A DNA stretch of 64,000 bases from Lachnospiraceae bacterium (GCA_015057275.1 SVEO01000004.1:1-64000); one strand, 5' to 3'; shown: positions 43,465-53,137, numbered from the stretch's first letter. The notes: generated by a model from the letters alone, not told the origin. Numbers and translations: made by a program.

Positions 43465-45567
43465 CTACTTCTGTGAAATCAGTTCTTTCCCCAAAATCTG
43501 ATTCTTCATTTTCAACAATTCCACAACAGTAATCTTTCCGTCCCGGCTTGTGTCTCCTGCTGTCGTATACAGCTTAGACAGTTCGATTTTACCCAGAATC
43601 GTATTTTTATATTTTAATAAATCTTTAATATCCAATTTCCCATCGCCGTTAATGTCGCCGTACAATACAATGTGATACGTCGAATAAACACTACCGGTAC
43701 TGTCGTTAATTACCAGCCGGTCGCCGGTGGTAATAATACTTGTATTTCCCTTCGCTGTGCCATTCACATCCGTAATCTTTGCGCTGCCGTTTGTAACCTT
43801 TATATTTTTTAATACGTTAGATATCGTATCTCCTACGGTAAATCCTCTGACGTAGCTCATATCAAACACGGTGTACGTCATCGTAACTATCGGCTTAGAC
43901 TGCGTTGTTGTCGGTGGTTGTGTGGTCGGCGGTTGCGTGGTCGGCGGCTCGTTCTCCTCACCCTCTCGAATCACAATAATGCGATATACACGCAAATCAC
44001 CGTTTTCTGCCGTTACAGCCACTGTAATGGTGTTTTCGCCAACTTTAAGCGTGTGTGTTCCTGTACCGGAAATTGATGCTTTACTGTCAGCTGTCTTTGC
44101 TGTTACCGTAACACTCGTAACACCCTCACCCACAATCAAGCTGTACTCGGTCGTTGCACCACTAAAGCTTGGAGATAATGTCTGGCCGGTCACTGCAAGC
44201 GATGCCAGATAATTATTCGGGCTCGTGTTGTCCGCCGGCTTAGCTGCCGGAGCCGTCGGCATATCTTTAAATACCGGAATCTTAAATGTGAATGCCGTTT
44301 CCTTACGCATTTCTTCCGAATAAGCCGCCGCCATCTTCTTTGCTTCGCTCTGCGGAGCAATCACATAAGTCATATATTGATGTGTAAACGGTGAACCGAC
44401 ATAGTCGAACTTTTCGTAATAAAGCGTATCCTGCCCAATATTGATATAGCCGCTGCCGATGTAAGATGCTCCTCCGACCACCCCTTTATATCTCGTGTTC
44501 CAAGGTCTGCCGTAAGTCGTGAGCGTGCCGTTGCTGCCACCCTTAGCATAAATCAGGCCATTGACAATCGCACTGTTTCCATTCGCCGCATATGCACCGA
44601 TGTTATAATAATTGTAATATCCGGCATAGCCACTCACAGTACCCGATATTGATTTACTGCTACCGTTCGTACCCATCTCCTGAATAATGCGCGCTGCCAA
44701 ATGATACGGGCTGACGCCGGAGCTTGCTGCTGCATCCATCAGCGTCTGATTATAAGTTACCGATTTGCCTGCGGTGTTTGTAATCTTGGCACTCTCCATA
44801 AAGGAACCGTCGATTACGTTCTGCACGCCGGAACTTGTATGTACCTCGGAATCATACGATAGTAATTCAAACTGGAAAATCTGCGTTGCATTTAAAAAGT
44901 TTCGCGGATCCATGCAATAGGAAACAATCGCTTCGGAGGCTGCATTCCACGAACCGCCGTCGAACGTTGTCCATTTACCGGTTTCCCAATCATATGCACC
45001 AGGAGCGGTCGATTTATACGCGGAAATATCCGATATTGATACAAGATTTCGCCCAAGTACCATCTGTCCGTCTACGGCTTCGTCCCATGTGTAGTTCAAA
45101 TGGTCGGCTTCAAAAATCCAGTTTGGATACAGTGAATGCAATGCCTGCAATCCTTCTTTATAGCTGTCCGGGAATCCCTGTTCATCCAAATACGCGTCAA
45201 ATTCTGCGTCTACCTTATATAAATTCACATATTTTCCGGACATATAGCCGGTGTATTCTTTGCCATCATCATAAATAAAGCTTAACTTATACCATGTCGT
45301 ACCGTCCGTCGCCTTTGCAGTGCCCTCAACGACAACACTGCTCCCCTCCGACAACTGCACTTTTGTGCCGGCCGCTGTCGTCAGCACACCGTAGGTTGTC
45401 CCCGGACCGCTTCGTACATTAACCGTGTCCGCATTGACTGTACCGTATTGAATGGTAGCCGCTTTCACTTCGCTGAAAAAATTAATTGCAATGGTCCCTC
45501 CTACCACTGCAATTAATATTATGCAACTTAGGATGGTGAACCATTTCATTCGTTTCATCATCTTCAT
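43465..45567 (-). CDS. Secreted glucosaminidase-type cell-wall hydrolase with SH3 and dockerin modules
   Basis: 700 residues: signal/anchor helix (about 9-32), bacterial SH3 domain (about 38-115, NADTVNVRSGPGTTYGVL), a glucosaminidase-like catalytic region (about 135-430, with HLAARIIQEMGTNG and YYNIGAYAANGN), cadherin-like domain (about 455-540), a Pro/Thr linker and a C-terminal pair of dockerin calcium loops (DINGDGKLDIKDLLKYK and DTSRDGKITVVELLKMK). It probably trims peptidoglycan. AAGGAGTT stands before the ATG. The next gene codes a cohesin protein, which would tether it at the surface. Confidence 0.88.
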   Translation of the reverse strand: MKMMKRMKWFTILSCIILIAVVGGTIAINFFSEVKAATIQYGTVNADTVNVRSGPGTTYGVLTTAAGTKVQLSEGSSVVVEGTAKATDGTTWYKLSFIYDDGKEYTGYMSGKYVNLYKVDAEFDAYLDEQGFPDSYKEGLQALHSLYPNWIFEADHLNYTWDEAVDGQMVLGRNLVSISDISAYKSTAPGAYDWETGKWTTFDGGSWNAASEAIVSYCMDPRNFLNATQIFQFELLSYDSEVHTSSGVQNVIDGSFMESAKITNTAGKSVTYNQTLMDAAASSGVSPYHLAARIIQEMGTNGSSKSISGTVSGYAGYYNYYNIGAYAANGNSAIVNGLIYAKGGSNGTLTTYGRPWNTRYKGVVGGASYIGSGYINIGQDTLYYEKFDYVGSPFTHQYMTYVIAPQSEAKKMAAAYSEEMRKETAFTFKIPVFKDMPTAPAAKPADNTSPNNYLASLAVTGQTLSPSFSGATTEYSLIVGEGVTSVTVTAKTADSKASISGTGTHTLKVGENTITVAVTAENGDLRVYRIIVIREGEENEPPTTQPPTTQPPTTTQSKPIVTMTYTVFDMSYVRGFTVGDTISNVLKNIKVTNGSAKITDVNGTAKGNTSIITTGDRLVINDSTGSVYSTYHIVLYGDINGDGKLDIKDLLKYKNTILGKIELSKLYTTAGDTSRDGKITVVELLKMKNQILGKELISQK

Positions 45568-45625
45568 TGTAACTCCTTAATATGTACTTATCCCTCTAAG
45601 TTTCCTCTTATTTTATTTTTTCGGT

Positions 45626-46897
45626 TTAGGCCTCGTCAATCGCCTTACCGATATCATTCCTCATATATTTGTTGTCAAAGGAAATCCACTCGGTTGCTGC
45701 GTATGCGTTTTTACGCGCCTCCACTAAATTTTCTCCCTTTGCAGTCACGCCCAGCACACGTCCGCCGTTTGTCACAATCGTATTACCGTCAAACTTGGTG
45801 CCTGCGTGGAATACATAGTAACCGTCCTTATCCTGAAATGTCTCCAGACCGGAAATCGGATAGCCCTTTTCGTATTTTTCCGGGTATCCGTCGGATGCCA
45901 GTACGACACATACGGCTGCATTCTCTTCGAATTCAAGTTCAATATCTGCCAAAGTACCGTCAACACATGCCTCAAACACTTCTACAATATCGTTCTTCAT
46001 ACGAGGAAGAACCACCTGTGTCTCCGGGTCGCCGAAACGTGCATTGTATTCAAGCACCTTTGGTCCATCTGGTGTGAGCATTAACCCGAAGAAGATAATT
46101 CCTTTAAACGGTCTGCCCTCTGCCTTCATCGCATCCACCGTTGCCTGGTAAATGTACTTTCGGCAGAACTCGTCAACTTCCTTTGTATAGAACGGGGATG
46201 GGGAGAATGTTCCCATACCACCGGTGTTTAAGCCCTGGTCACCATCCTTCGCTCTTTTGTGATCCTGCGCGGATGTCATAATCTTAATCGTTTCGCCGTC
46301 TACGAACGAAAGTACGGACACTTCACGTCCGGTCATAAATTCCTCGACAACAATTGTATCGCCTGCACTGCCGAACTGCTTATCAAGCATCAAAGTCTTT
46401 ACACCCTCGATGGCTTCTTCCTTCGTCATACAGATTAATACGCCTTTACCTAATGCCAAACCATCTGCTTTTAAAACGATTGGATACTTTGATGTCTCCA
46501 AATATGCCAGTGCTGCTTCCGGAGAATTAAAATTCTCGTATGCTGCCGTCGGAATTCCGTATTTTTTCATCAAATCCTTGGAAAATGCCTTGGAGCCTTC
46601 CAAAATCGCGGCATTCTTTCTTGGTCCGAAAACTCTTAGGCCTTCTGCCTCAAAAGCATCAACCACGCCACCAACGAGTGGGTCATCCATACCGATAACC
46701 GTCAAATCAATGCTCTTTTCCTTGGCAAAAGCTACCAGTTTATCAAATTCCATCGCGCCGATTGGTACGCACTCCGCATATTCAGCAATCCCTGCATTAC
46801 CCGGGGCGCAGTAAATCTTGTCCACCTTGCTGCTCTGTGCGACTTTCCATGCAATCGCATGCTCTCTTCCGCCGCTGCCTACGATTAAAACTTTCAT
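45626..46897 (-). CDS. purD: Phosphoribosylamine-glycine ligase (GARS)
   Basis: 423-residue ATP-grasp enzyme of de novo purine synthesis that joins glycine to phosphoribosylamine. Seen: KVLIVGSGGREHAIAWK at the N-terminus, ATP-grasp core with PIVLKADGLALGKGV near 145, GLNTGGMGTFSP near 225 and EYNARFGDPETQ near 285. GGAGGAAAAG before ATG 46897 sets the start. Last of the purE-purM-purN-purD run, 22 bp behind purN. Confidence 0.97.
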   Translation of the reverse strand: MKVLIVGSGGREHAIAWKVAQSSKVDKIYCAPGNAGIAEYAECVPIGAMEFDKLVAFAKEKSIDLTVIGMDDPLVGGVVDAFEAEGLRVFGPRKNAAILEGSKAFSKDLMKKYGIPTAAYENFNSPEAALAYLETSKYPIVLKADGLALGKGVLICMTKEEAIEGVKTLMLDKQFGSAGDTIVVEEFMTGREVSVLSFVDGETIKIMTSAQDHKRAKDGDQGLNTGGMGTFSPSPFYTKEVDEFCRKYIYQATVDAMKAEGRPFKGIIFFGLMLTPDGPKVLEYNARFGDPETQVVLPRMKNDIVEVFEACVDGTLADIELEFEENAAVCVVLASDGYPEKYEKGYPISGLETFQDKDGYYVFHAGTKFDGNTIVTNGGRVLGVTAKGENLVEARKNAYAATEWISFDNKYMRNDIGKAIDEA

Positions 46898-46919
46898 CTT
46901 TTCCTCCATTCCGAAGCGT

Positions 46920-47531
46920 TTATTTTGTACCAAATATTTTGTTTCTTCCGTTTGCAATATCGTCAATGGCCTGTGGCATAATAATCCACTCTGCCTGCTC
47001 CATCACCCTTCTTTGCAAAATCTCAGGGGTGTCGCCCTCCAAAACTTCGACTGCCTTCTGGGCAATAATTGGGCCGGTGTCCGTACCCTCATCCACAAAA
47101 TGGCAGGTCGCTCCCGTTACCTTCACACCGCGTTCGAGTACCTTTTCATGTACACGTAAACCGTAATAGCCGGTACCGCAGAAAGACGGAATCAACGCCG
47201 GATGGATGTTAATAATGCGGTTACGATATTTTTGAATCAACTCCGGCGGTAAAATTACCATGCAGCCGGCCAGCACAATCAAATCCACCTGATAGCTGTC
47301 AATCGTCTGTATCAAAGCTTCGTTATAAAATTTTCTTTCCTCAAAATCCTTCGGGGACAGACACACCGCCGGTATATCGTTCTTTTTCGCACGCTCAAGC
47401 GCGTAGGCATTCTTGTTGTTACTGATGACAACACAAATTTCTGTATTTGTGATACGTCCCGCCTCTACACCGTCGATAATTGCCTGCAAATTTGTTCCGC
47501 CGCCGGATACAAGCACGCCGATTCTTAACAT
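46920..47531 (-). CDS. purN: Phosphoribosylglycinamide formyltransferase
   Basis: 203 residues. It transfers formyl from 10-formyl-THF to GAR. Family motifs: [15 protein letters not shown] at the start, the catalytic Asn/His pair in [15 protein letters not shown] near 105, and [13 protein letters not shown] with its Asp near 140. The start overlaps the purM stop by 7 bp, so translation is probably coupled. Confidence 0.97.
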   Translation of the reverse strand: MLRIGVLVSGGGTNLQAIIDGVEAGRITNTEICVVISNNKNAYALERAKKNDIPAVCLSPKDFEERKFYNEALIQTIDSYQVDLIVLAGCMVILPPELIQKYRNRIINIHPALIPSFCGTGYYGLRVHEKVLERGVKVTGATCHFVDEGTDTGPIIAQKAVEVLEGDTPEILQRRVMEQAEWIIMPQAIDDIANGRNKIFGTK

Positions 47532-48562
47532 ATGGTAATACCCTTTTCTCCTGCTACAACTTCACCAATCACATAGCTTGTTTCGCCGACTTCTGCCAGC
47601 GCCTTCTGTGCCTTTTCCACGTCTGCTGCATCAATCGCTAAGAGCATACCGATACCCATGTTGAAGGTGTTGTACATCATCTGTTCTGCAATGTCACCTT
47701 CCTTGGCAATCAGACGGAATAATGCCGGAACTTCATAACTGTCCTTCTTAATGATGCAATGAACGCCGTCCGGAAGCATTCTTGGAATATTTTCGTAAAA
47801 TCCGCCGCCGGTAATATGGCTGCAACCGTGAATCATAACGCCTGCTTCGTTCACGCTCTTTAATGCCTTGACATAAATTTTTGTCGGTTCGATTAAAGCT
47901 TCACCTAATGTCTTGCCTAATTCTTCTCTGTATGTATTTAAGTTTTCTGCGGTCATCTCAAATACCTTACGTACTAAAGAGAAACCGTTGCTGTGTACAC
48001 CGCTGGAGGCGATACCAAGAAGCACATCACCCGGTTTTACATCCTTACCGGTAATTAAATTCTTCTCGTCAACCACACCAACCGTGAAACCTGCTAAATC
48101 ATATTCATCTACCGGATAGAAGCCCGGCATTTCTGCCGTCTCACCACCGATTAATGCGCAACCTGCCTGCTTACAGCCTTCTGCTACACCACTAACGATT
48201 TCAGCAATCTTTTCCGGATAGTTCTTGCCACATGCAATGTAATCAAGGAAAAATAACGGTTCTGCGAAGTTGCCTGCACAAGCCACATCGTTTACGCACA
48301 TTGCAACCACGTCAATACCTACCGTGTTGTGCTTATCTAATAAAAATGCCAACTTTAACTTTGTACCTACACCATCCGTACCGCTAACTAAGGTCGGTTT
48401 TTCCATATCCTTAAATGCAGAAACAGAAAATGCTCCCGAAAAACCTCCGATACCACCTAATACCTCAGGTCTCATTGTCTCCTTAACATGCTTTTTCATT
48501 AACTCTACGGACTTGTAGCCTGCTTCTACGTCCACGCCCGCTGTCTTGTAATCCATTGCCAT
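47525..48562 (-). CDS. purM: Phosphoribosylformylglycinamidine cyclo-ligase (AIRS)
   Basis: 345 residues, AIR synthetase of the PurM/HypE ATPase fold. Conserved segments: GIGGFSG near 37, [11 protein letters not shown] near 62, [29 protein letters not shown] near 90, [11 protein letters not shown] near 140 and [12 protein letters not shown] near 250. GGAGGAAATCAC precedes the ATG. Second gene of the purine run. Confidence 0.97.
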   Translation of the reverse strand: MAMDYKTAGVDVEAGYKSVELMKKHVKETMRPEVLGGIGGFSGAFSVSAFKDMEKPTLVSGTDGVGTKLKLAFLLDKHNTVGIDVVAMCVNDVACAGNFAEPLFFLDYIACGKNYPEKIAEIVSGVAEGCKQAGCALIGGETAEMPGFYPVDEYDLAGFTVGVVDEKNLITGKDVKPGDVLLGIASSGVHSNGFSLVRKVFEMTAENLNTYREELGKTLGEALIEPTKIYVKALKSVNEAGVMIHGCSHITGGGFYENIPRMLPDGVHCIIKKDSYEVPALFRLIAKEGDIAEQMMYNTFNMGIGMLLAIDAADVEKAQKALAEVGETSYVIGEVVAGEKGITIC

Positions 48563-48595
48563 TGTGATTTCCTCCGTTTTCTAAATCAGGATTTC

Positions 48596-49111
48596 TTATT
48601 TTGTGTAATCTCTATATCCCAGTTCCTGAAGCTTTGCGTCCTTTGCCATAACCTCCGCCTTCATGTTTTGGGTATATTCTCTTAATTTCTTTGCCATTGC
48701 TTCGTCGGAAGCGGCTAAGATCTTCGCTGCCAAAATGCCTGCGTTTGCACCACCGTTGACTGCCACGGTTGCAACCGGAATTCCCGGCGGCATCTGTAAA
48801 ATGCTATACACAGCATCGTTACCGCCAAGCGCTGCTCCGCTACCTGCAATCGGTACACCGATAACCGGAATCGACGGACATAAAGCTGCCATCATACCCG
48901 GAAGGGCTGCTGCCATACCCGCACCTGCAATAAGTACTTTCGTCTCACCTTGCTCTGCCTTGTTGCAATAATCCACCAATACGTCCGCTTCTCTGTGCGC
49001 AGAAATAATATTGATTGTATAGGAAATTCCGAATTTCTCCAGAGACTGTGCGGCTTTCGCCATCACGCTAAGGTCTGAATCGCTTCCCATCACAATTCCT
49101 ACTTGTGCCAT
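48596..49111 (-). CDS. purE: N5-carboxyaminoimidazole ribonucleotide mutase
   Basis: 171 residues of the class I PurE: GIVMGSDSDLSVM at the start, ISAHREADVLVDY near 40, AGAGMAAALPGMMA near 65 and GSGAALGGNDAVYSILQMPPGIPVATVAV near 87. It rearranges N5-CAIR to CAIR. AAAGGAAACGAGGAAAT precedes the ATG. First gene of the purine run; purK is not adjacent. Confidence 0.97.
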   Translation of the reverse strand: MAQVGIVMGSDSDLSVMAKAAQSLEKFGISYTINIISAHREADVLVDYCNKAEQGETKVLIAGAGMAAALPGMMAALCPSIPVIGVPIAGSGAALGGNDAVYSILQMPPGIPVATVAVNGGANAGILAAKILAASDEAMAKKLREYTQNMKAEVMAKDAKLQELGYRDYTK

Positions 49112-49171
49112 GATTTCCTCGTTTCCTTTCTGTCTATGTCGGCGAGCGACAATTATTTTACATCAACTTTC

Positions 49172-49200
49172 ATTGTACTTGATGATTTTTCATAAGTCAA
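49172..49200 (-). promoter_or_regulatory. Promoter of the purE-purM-purN-purD operon
   Basis: Minus strand TTGACT (49195-49200), 17 bases, TACAAT (49172-49177). The leader to the purE start is only about 55 bases, too short for a guanine riboswitch, and I see no PurR-box. Confidence 0.85.
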
Positions 49201-49210
49201 CAATTTTACC

Positions 49211-51283
49211 TTATAAAAATACCTCGTTTAGCTTCTCTGTACCTGCCAGGACGAAACGTCCGTTCTCGATAATTTTCGTTTTCTCGCCTGCCGCAGAAAT
49301 TGCCACAATGTCACCGAGCTCCTCGTATGGGATGGTAATGTCAAGATGCCAGTTACAGTATGCCTTATTCGGGTCGATGTCTCGCAAGTCTGCCAAAGAA
49401 TTGCTCTTAGCAATGATGCGCTTGCCGTCCGGATTTTTCGTTACGGCATTCTCTTCGTGGCTGAAACAGGTATCCCCTATCGCAAAATGCGGTCCCATCT
49501 TTTCAGCAATAAGAATCGGCATCTGATATAAAATATCGTACTTTTTTGCCATCACGTAAGCCGGCGTGTTTGTTCCGATAGCAAATTCGCCCATCGGCAG
49601 CGTGTCGTGATTGTCCATTACCAACTCTTTGACAATGTCTTTGTTTTGCGCCTCATCTGAGAAATTTTTGCAATCATACTGCTTTATCATTCCGTCCTCA
49701 AAGGTCAGCGCCAACTGTTTAAATGCCATGCCGTTTAAGTAAACTTCCTTAACGTGCAGCAGTCCGTTCGTGCCTTCAAGCTGCGGAGAGGTAAATACTT
49801 CGCCAAGCGGAATGTTGACATCAGCCAGACAGTTTTCAAACTTCGTCTCATATTGCGGGTCTACAAGCGGTGCCAGGGCAATCGTTAAATCCGTTTTGTT
49901 ACCGTTTCGCCCAGTAATATGTACATAATCTGCCTTGTCGAGCGCGTCGATGATTTTCTGCTGAATTTCACCGTACACGTTCGTATCAAGTGTGTTGATG
50001 CGCATCGTGTCACAGAAAATATCTTGAAAATCCGGGCCGATATCCGGCAACGGCAACGCCATAATCGTAAAGCTGGTCGTTTCGCTCGGCATATATTCTT
50101 CTATAATCTGCTGCGATTCACTGCGATGCTGTGCCGTCAGTTCGCGCTGTTGCTCGCTTAACTTGTATGCTTCTTCTTTATTTACCGGAGTGAATTGCTT
50201 CTCGCCGAACACCTCAAGCACGGCCGGACCGGACACGCCTGCCGCCAGTTCCTTGTACTGTTCGAGTGCCTGACGGTATACCGCAAGTTTACGCTCAACC
50301 AACGCTTTATCAAGATATATTGCCTCGTCAAAACGGTGGTCGTAACCGTACTGACGGTTTGGCTCGGTGCCTGCATAACCGATTAAGCGATTCTGTCTCT
50401 TATTGACAGACTGATAGGCCGGACGGTGCATGAGCGGTTCCAATCCCATAGCACGGAAATTTTTTACCGCCTCTTTGATGATGCGTTCAAATCCGAGCGG
50501 ATAACGGATATTGACCGTACTTTTTTTCATAAGATCTTTGCCGCTGTTCACAAAGCCACGGTAAAAGCCCTCGGTAAATGTTGCCGCCACGTCCTTGATA
50601 TCTTCCTCCGGTAATTCAGCCATAAATCTCGCCACCTCAATTTCAGTGTCGGTTATCGGCTCTCCATAAAAATACAAGTATTTCTCATCCAACAAATCAC
50701 AATTCATCACAATGTCGGTTGCAAAATCAAGCGCCGGGTCCACGAGCTCACGCACTCGATGATTCATGGCAATTTCACTGTAATCGCTGATGTACCAGTA
50801 GAGCACCGACTGCACTTCCGCTGCTTCCGGCAATTCTTCGTCTGCAAACAGGCAGTAAATCTGCACAAATAATTCAAAACCAATCGCCAGTTCGCTCTTT
50901 CTGCCCTCGAACGCGCAGGCAATATTGCTGCGCAGCTCGGTGTACAAAAAGCAGAGCATACCCGCATATTCCTCACCCAGACGGAATGCTGCGTATTGCG
51001 GATTTGCATAAGACTGGTGGTAATTAACCTCGTCCACATCCGCGAACAACTGCCCGTTCAGCTTTTTTAATACCGCTGTGGATTTTTCACGCAATGCGCC
51101 GCTCTCCGTCTGCTCATACACATCATGCAGCAAAAGCAGGAAATCTGCTATCACATGAAAATATTCTGCGAACGGTTCTTTTACTATATCCTCTGACAAA
51201 ATCTCGCGAATACGTTCCACAGCCAGCTCATAACGTTCGCTTACGCTGCTATTTTCTTCTTCAAACAATTTACAATATGACAT
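49211..51283 (-). CDS. M29-family aminopeptidase with long N-terminal extension
   Basis: 690 residues; ordinary M29 aminopeptidases (AmpS/PepS) have about 400. The metallopeptidase part is the C-terminal 370 residues: GRNGNKTDLTIAL, ADVNIPLGEVFTSP, EGTNGLLHV, MGEFAIGTNTPAY and KMGPHFAIGDTCFSHEE carry the metal-binding Glu/His residues. The first 310 residues are helical and acidic and not part of the known fold. It removes N-terminal residues from peptides in the cytoplasm. ATG 51283 is preferred because GGAGG would touch an ATG at 51292. Confidence 0.88.
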   Translation of the reverse strand: MSYCKLFEEENSSVSERYELAVERIREILSEDIVKEPFAEYFHVIADFLLLLHDVYEQTESGALREKSTAVLKKLNGQLFADVDEVNYHQSYANPQYAAFRLGEEYAGMLCFLYTELRSNIACAFEGRKSELAIGFELFVQIYCLFADEELPEAAEVQSVLYWYISDYSEIAMNHRVRELVDPALDFATDIVMNCDLLDEKYLYFYGEPITDTEIEVARFMAELPEEDIKDVAATFTEGFYRGFVNSGKDLMKKSTVNIRYPLGFERIIKEAVKNFRAMGLEPLMHRPAYQSVNKRQNRLIGYAGTEPNRQYGYDHRFDEAIYLDKALVERKLAVYRQALEQYKELAAGVSGPAVLEVFGEKQFTPVNKEEAYKLSEQQRELTAQHRSESQQIIEEYMPSETTSFTIMALPLPDIGPDFQDIFCDTMRINTLDTNVYGEIQQKIIDALDKADYVHITGRNGNKTDLTIALAPLVDPQYETKFENCLADVNIPLGEVFTSPQLEGTNGLLHVKEVYLNGMAFKQLALTFEDGMIKQYDCKNFSDEAQNKDIVKELVMDNHDTLPMGEFAIGTNTPAYVMAKKYDILYQMPILIAEKMGPHFAIGDTCFSHEENAVTKNPDGKRIIAKSNSLADLRDIDPNKAYCNWHLDITIPYEELGDIVAISAAGEKTKIIENGRFVLAGTEKLNEVFL

Positions 51284-51307
51284 TCTTTTCATCCTCCATC
51301 ACAGTCA

Positions 51308-51898
51308 CTATTCGTTTCGCAGATTGCCAAGTTCTACGTTTTTCTCAATCAATCTCAGACAGTATCCCCACAAATCCTGGCTCCCCTCCGGCGTCAATTT
51401 GTTGCGGTTAAGCACCTGCGATGCGCAAACATCATGTTCACGCCATGCTCTGCCGCTACTGGCTACATTTAGTAAAATCGGCTGCACTTTATCTAGCGCA
51501 TTCGCAAATAGCGCCTCTTTCGTCTTTTTCTCCTCAAACTCTTCCCAGAGCGCTTTCAAATACGCTCCCTGGTCATCCGGCAACAAGGAATAAAGCCGCT
51601 CCGCCGCCTTTTTCTCGCGCTCTGCTTTCGTAGCATTCGCTACTTCGTCGTATGCGTAAGTATCGCCGGCATCAATCTCAATCACATCATGAATCAGCAC
51701 CATCGCCATCGTTTTTAAAATGTCGATTTCTTGATTGGAGTGTTCCGCAAGCAGCAGACACATCACTGCCAGATGCCAGCTATGCTCCGCATCATTTTCC
51801 TTGCGGGAGCCGTCGGCCAGGTAAGTCTGACGGTTAATTTGCTTGATTTTATCGATTTCCAGTATGAAATCGAGTTGCTTTTGCAGCCTTTCTTCCAT
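51308..51898 (-). CDS. HD-domain phosphohydrolase (YfbR-like)
   Basis: 196 residues. Metal ligands of the HD fold are visible: His/Asp in DAEHSWHLAV near residue 38, HDVIEIDAGDTYAYD near 70, and a later Asp in ANALDKVQPIL near 137. YfbR-type proteins remove phosphate from deoxynucleoside monophosphates; the activity here is inferred from the family. GGAGGACATTT precedes the ATG. It lies 24 bp upstream of the M29 peptidase gene on the same strand. Confidence 0.87.
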   Translation of the reverse strand: MEERLQKQLDFILEIDKIKQINRQTYLADGSRKENDAEHSWHLAVMCLLLAEHSNQEIDILKTMAMVLIHDVIEIDAGDTYAYDEVANATKAEREKKAAERLYSLLPDDQGAYLKALWEEFEEKKTKEALFANALDKVQPILLNVASSGRAWREHDVCASQVLNRNKLTPEGSQDLWGYCLRLIEKNVELGNLRNE

Positions 51899-52050
51899 AA
51901 ATGTCCTCCATTTTGAAGCGTTTACGCTGAGGAATTGCTCATAGAAATTCGCATAAGCGATTTCTTTGTAGCATCAAGGCAACTTTGTGACGCTCCGGCA
52001 CAAATGCCGTTTAAAAAGTCAGCACATCGGTGTGATTTTTAAACTATCTC

Positions 52051-52368
52051 CTACGAATAAATCAGCATCATGCACACATACATCACTAACACTGCACCGT
52101 TCGCCAACGATCCAATCCATGAAAAGCGTTCGAACTTGTCCTTCTCTTTGAAACTTACCATGCCAAGCACAAAACCAATTAATGCCAAAATAAGCGACAC
52201 AGCAGAAATTTTTCCGACTATACTGCTGGCTGCTCCGCCTTTTACCACCGAATAAAAAATCGATGCACCAAACAGGCAAATGGCCAACACTGCAATCAGT
52301 GATGAGAGAATTCCGCCCTTCGAATCGTATTTTGTTCTAACTTTTTTGTAAAATTTTTTCTTTTTCAT
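52051..52368 (-). CDS. Small membrane protein, DUF6142-like
   Basis: 105 residues. A basic N-terminus (MKKKKFYKKVRTKYD) is followed by three predicted helices (about 20-42, 52-72 and 84-103). The layout resembles DUF6142 proteins of Clostridia; the family name is from memory. The function is unknown. GGTGAT stands before the ATG. It follows the VanZ gene by 16 bp, so they may share a transcript. Confidence 0.65.
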   Translation of the reverse strand: MKKKKFYKKVRTKYDSKGGILSSLIAVLAICLFGASIFYSVVKGGAASSIVGKISAVSLILALIGFVLGMVSFKEKDKFERFSWIGSLANGAVLVMYVCMMLIYS

Positions 52369-52384
52369 TGTATCACCACATCCA

Positions 52385-52861
52385 TTACTTGCACTTTCGC
52401 TGCAAATACTTTCTATACAATCCGCGCATCAGGCAATAAAAAAGATAGCCGATGAGACCACCAATGGTATTTAAAAATAAATCATCTACGTCAAATACAC
52501 CTATTTTCAGTATCAGTTGCACCACTTCCACTGCCAGACTTGCGACAAAGGAATAAATCCCCGTCATAAGAAAATTCGTTTTCTTTTTCCGCAAAATAGG
52601 TACAAAAAATCCATATGGCACAAAGCACACCACATTGCCCAGCAAATTAATCGTCGCCCAGCTTAATCCAACCGTTTGGCGGTAATGCCAAAACCGGTAA
52701 ATTTCCTGAAAAAGCTGCAGATTATAGCGATAATCAGCAGTATGATCTACGCGTCCAAAGTCCTCGCTTGCCAGCGCAAAATATAACAAAAATGCTAAAT
52801 ATATCAAAAAGAGTCCCGCGCAAAAAAAACGCAGAAGCCTGTTATTTCCTTCTTTTTTCAA
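52385..52861 (-). CDS. VanZ-family membrane protein
   Basis: 158 residues with four to five helices. The VanZ pattern is seen in NLLGNVVCFVPYGFFVPIL near 78 and EVVQLILKIGVFDVDDLFLNTIGGLIGY near 112 (conserved Asp-Asp before an Asn-Gly-Gly turn). VanZ itself gives low-level teicoplanin resistance by an unknown route; stand-alone homologues are common and no van cluster is present. No ATG fits; GGAGG stands 5 bases before the TTG at 52861, which I take as the start. Confidence 0.85.
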   Translation of the reverse strand: MKKEGNNRLLRFFCAGLFLIYLAFLLYFALASEDFGRVDHTADYRYNLQLFQEIYRFWHYRQTVGLSWATINLLGNVVCFVPYGFFVPILRKKKTNFLMTGIYSFVASLAVEVVQLILKIGVFDVDDLFLNTIGGLIGYLFYCLMRGLYRKYLQRKCK

Positions 52862-52887
52862 AATATCCTCCAAGCGTAAGCAACGCA

Positions 52888-52921
52888 GAAATCGTACTGT
52901 AGATTGGTACAGTACGATTTC
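52888..52921. terminator. 14-bp perfect hairpin upstream of the VanZ gene
   Basis: GAAATCGTACTGTA pairs exactly with its complement around 6 bases. It separates the small 49-residue gene from the VanZ gene. U-run is minimal (ATTTC), so termination is probable but not certain. Confidence 0.6.
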
Positions 52922-52951
52922 AAATTCTTAATATTTACCTATCACAAATGA

Positions 52952-53101
52952 TTAGAACAGAACATCCGACTTGCGTCTGAGCAGACGTCCGCCATGCACA
53001 ATGCAAAGTACGCCGACTGCCATCCCCACAACAATCATCACAACACCGAGCGCAATATTCCAGCCGCCTACATTGTTCATTTCACGGTATACTCTTTCCA
53101 T
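52952..53101 (-). CDS. 49-residue single-helix membrane protein
   Basis: Small ORF with an excellent GGAGG site 8 bases before the ATG. It codes a polar start (MERVYREMNNVGG), one helix of about 24 hydrophobic residues (IALGVVMIVVGMAVGVLCIV) and a basic end (HGGRLLRRKSDVLF). The size, site and composition indicate a real gene. It lies 36 bp downstream of pyrE on the same strand and is probably cotranscribed. The function is unknown. Confidence 0.72.
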   Translation of the reverse strand: MERVYREMNNVGGWNIALGVVMIVVGMAVGVLCIVHGGRLLRRKSDVLF

Positions 53102-53137
53102 ATTTGTTACCTCCATGCATAAAACTACTGCTTTTCT

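Noticed and set aside
43871..44212. Plus-strand ORF with repeated GGCVVG
   Set aside because: It mirrors the Pro/Thr linker codons of the dockerin protein.
49112..49210. Possible purine riboswitch before purE
   Set aside because: The promoter leaves only about 55 bases of leader and no purine-aptamer core pattern is seen.
52385..52861. Glycopeptide resistance through VanZ
   Set aside because: No vanA/H/X/R/S genes are near and stand-alone VanZ proteins are common.
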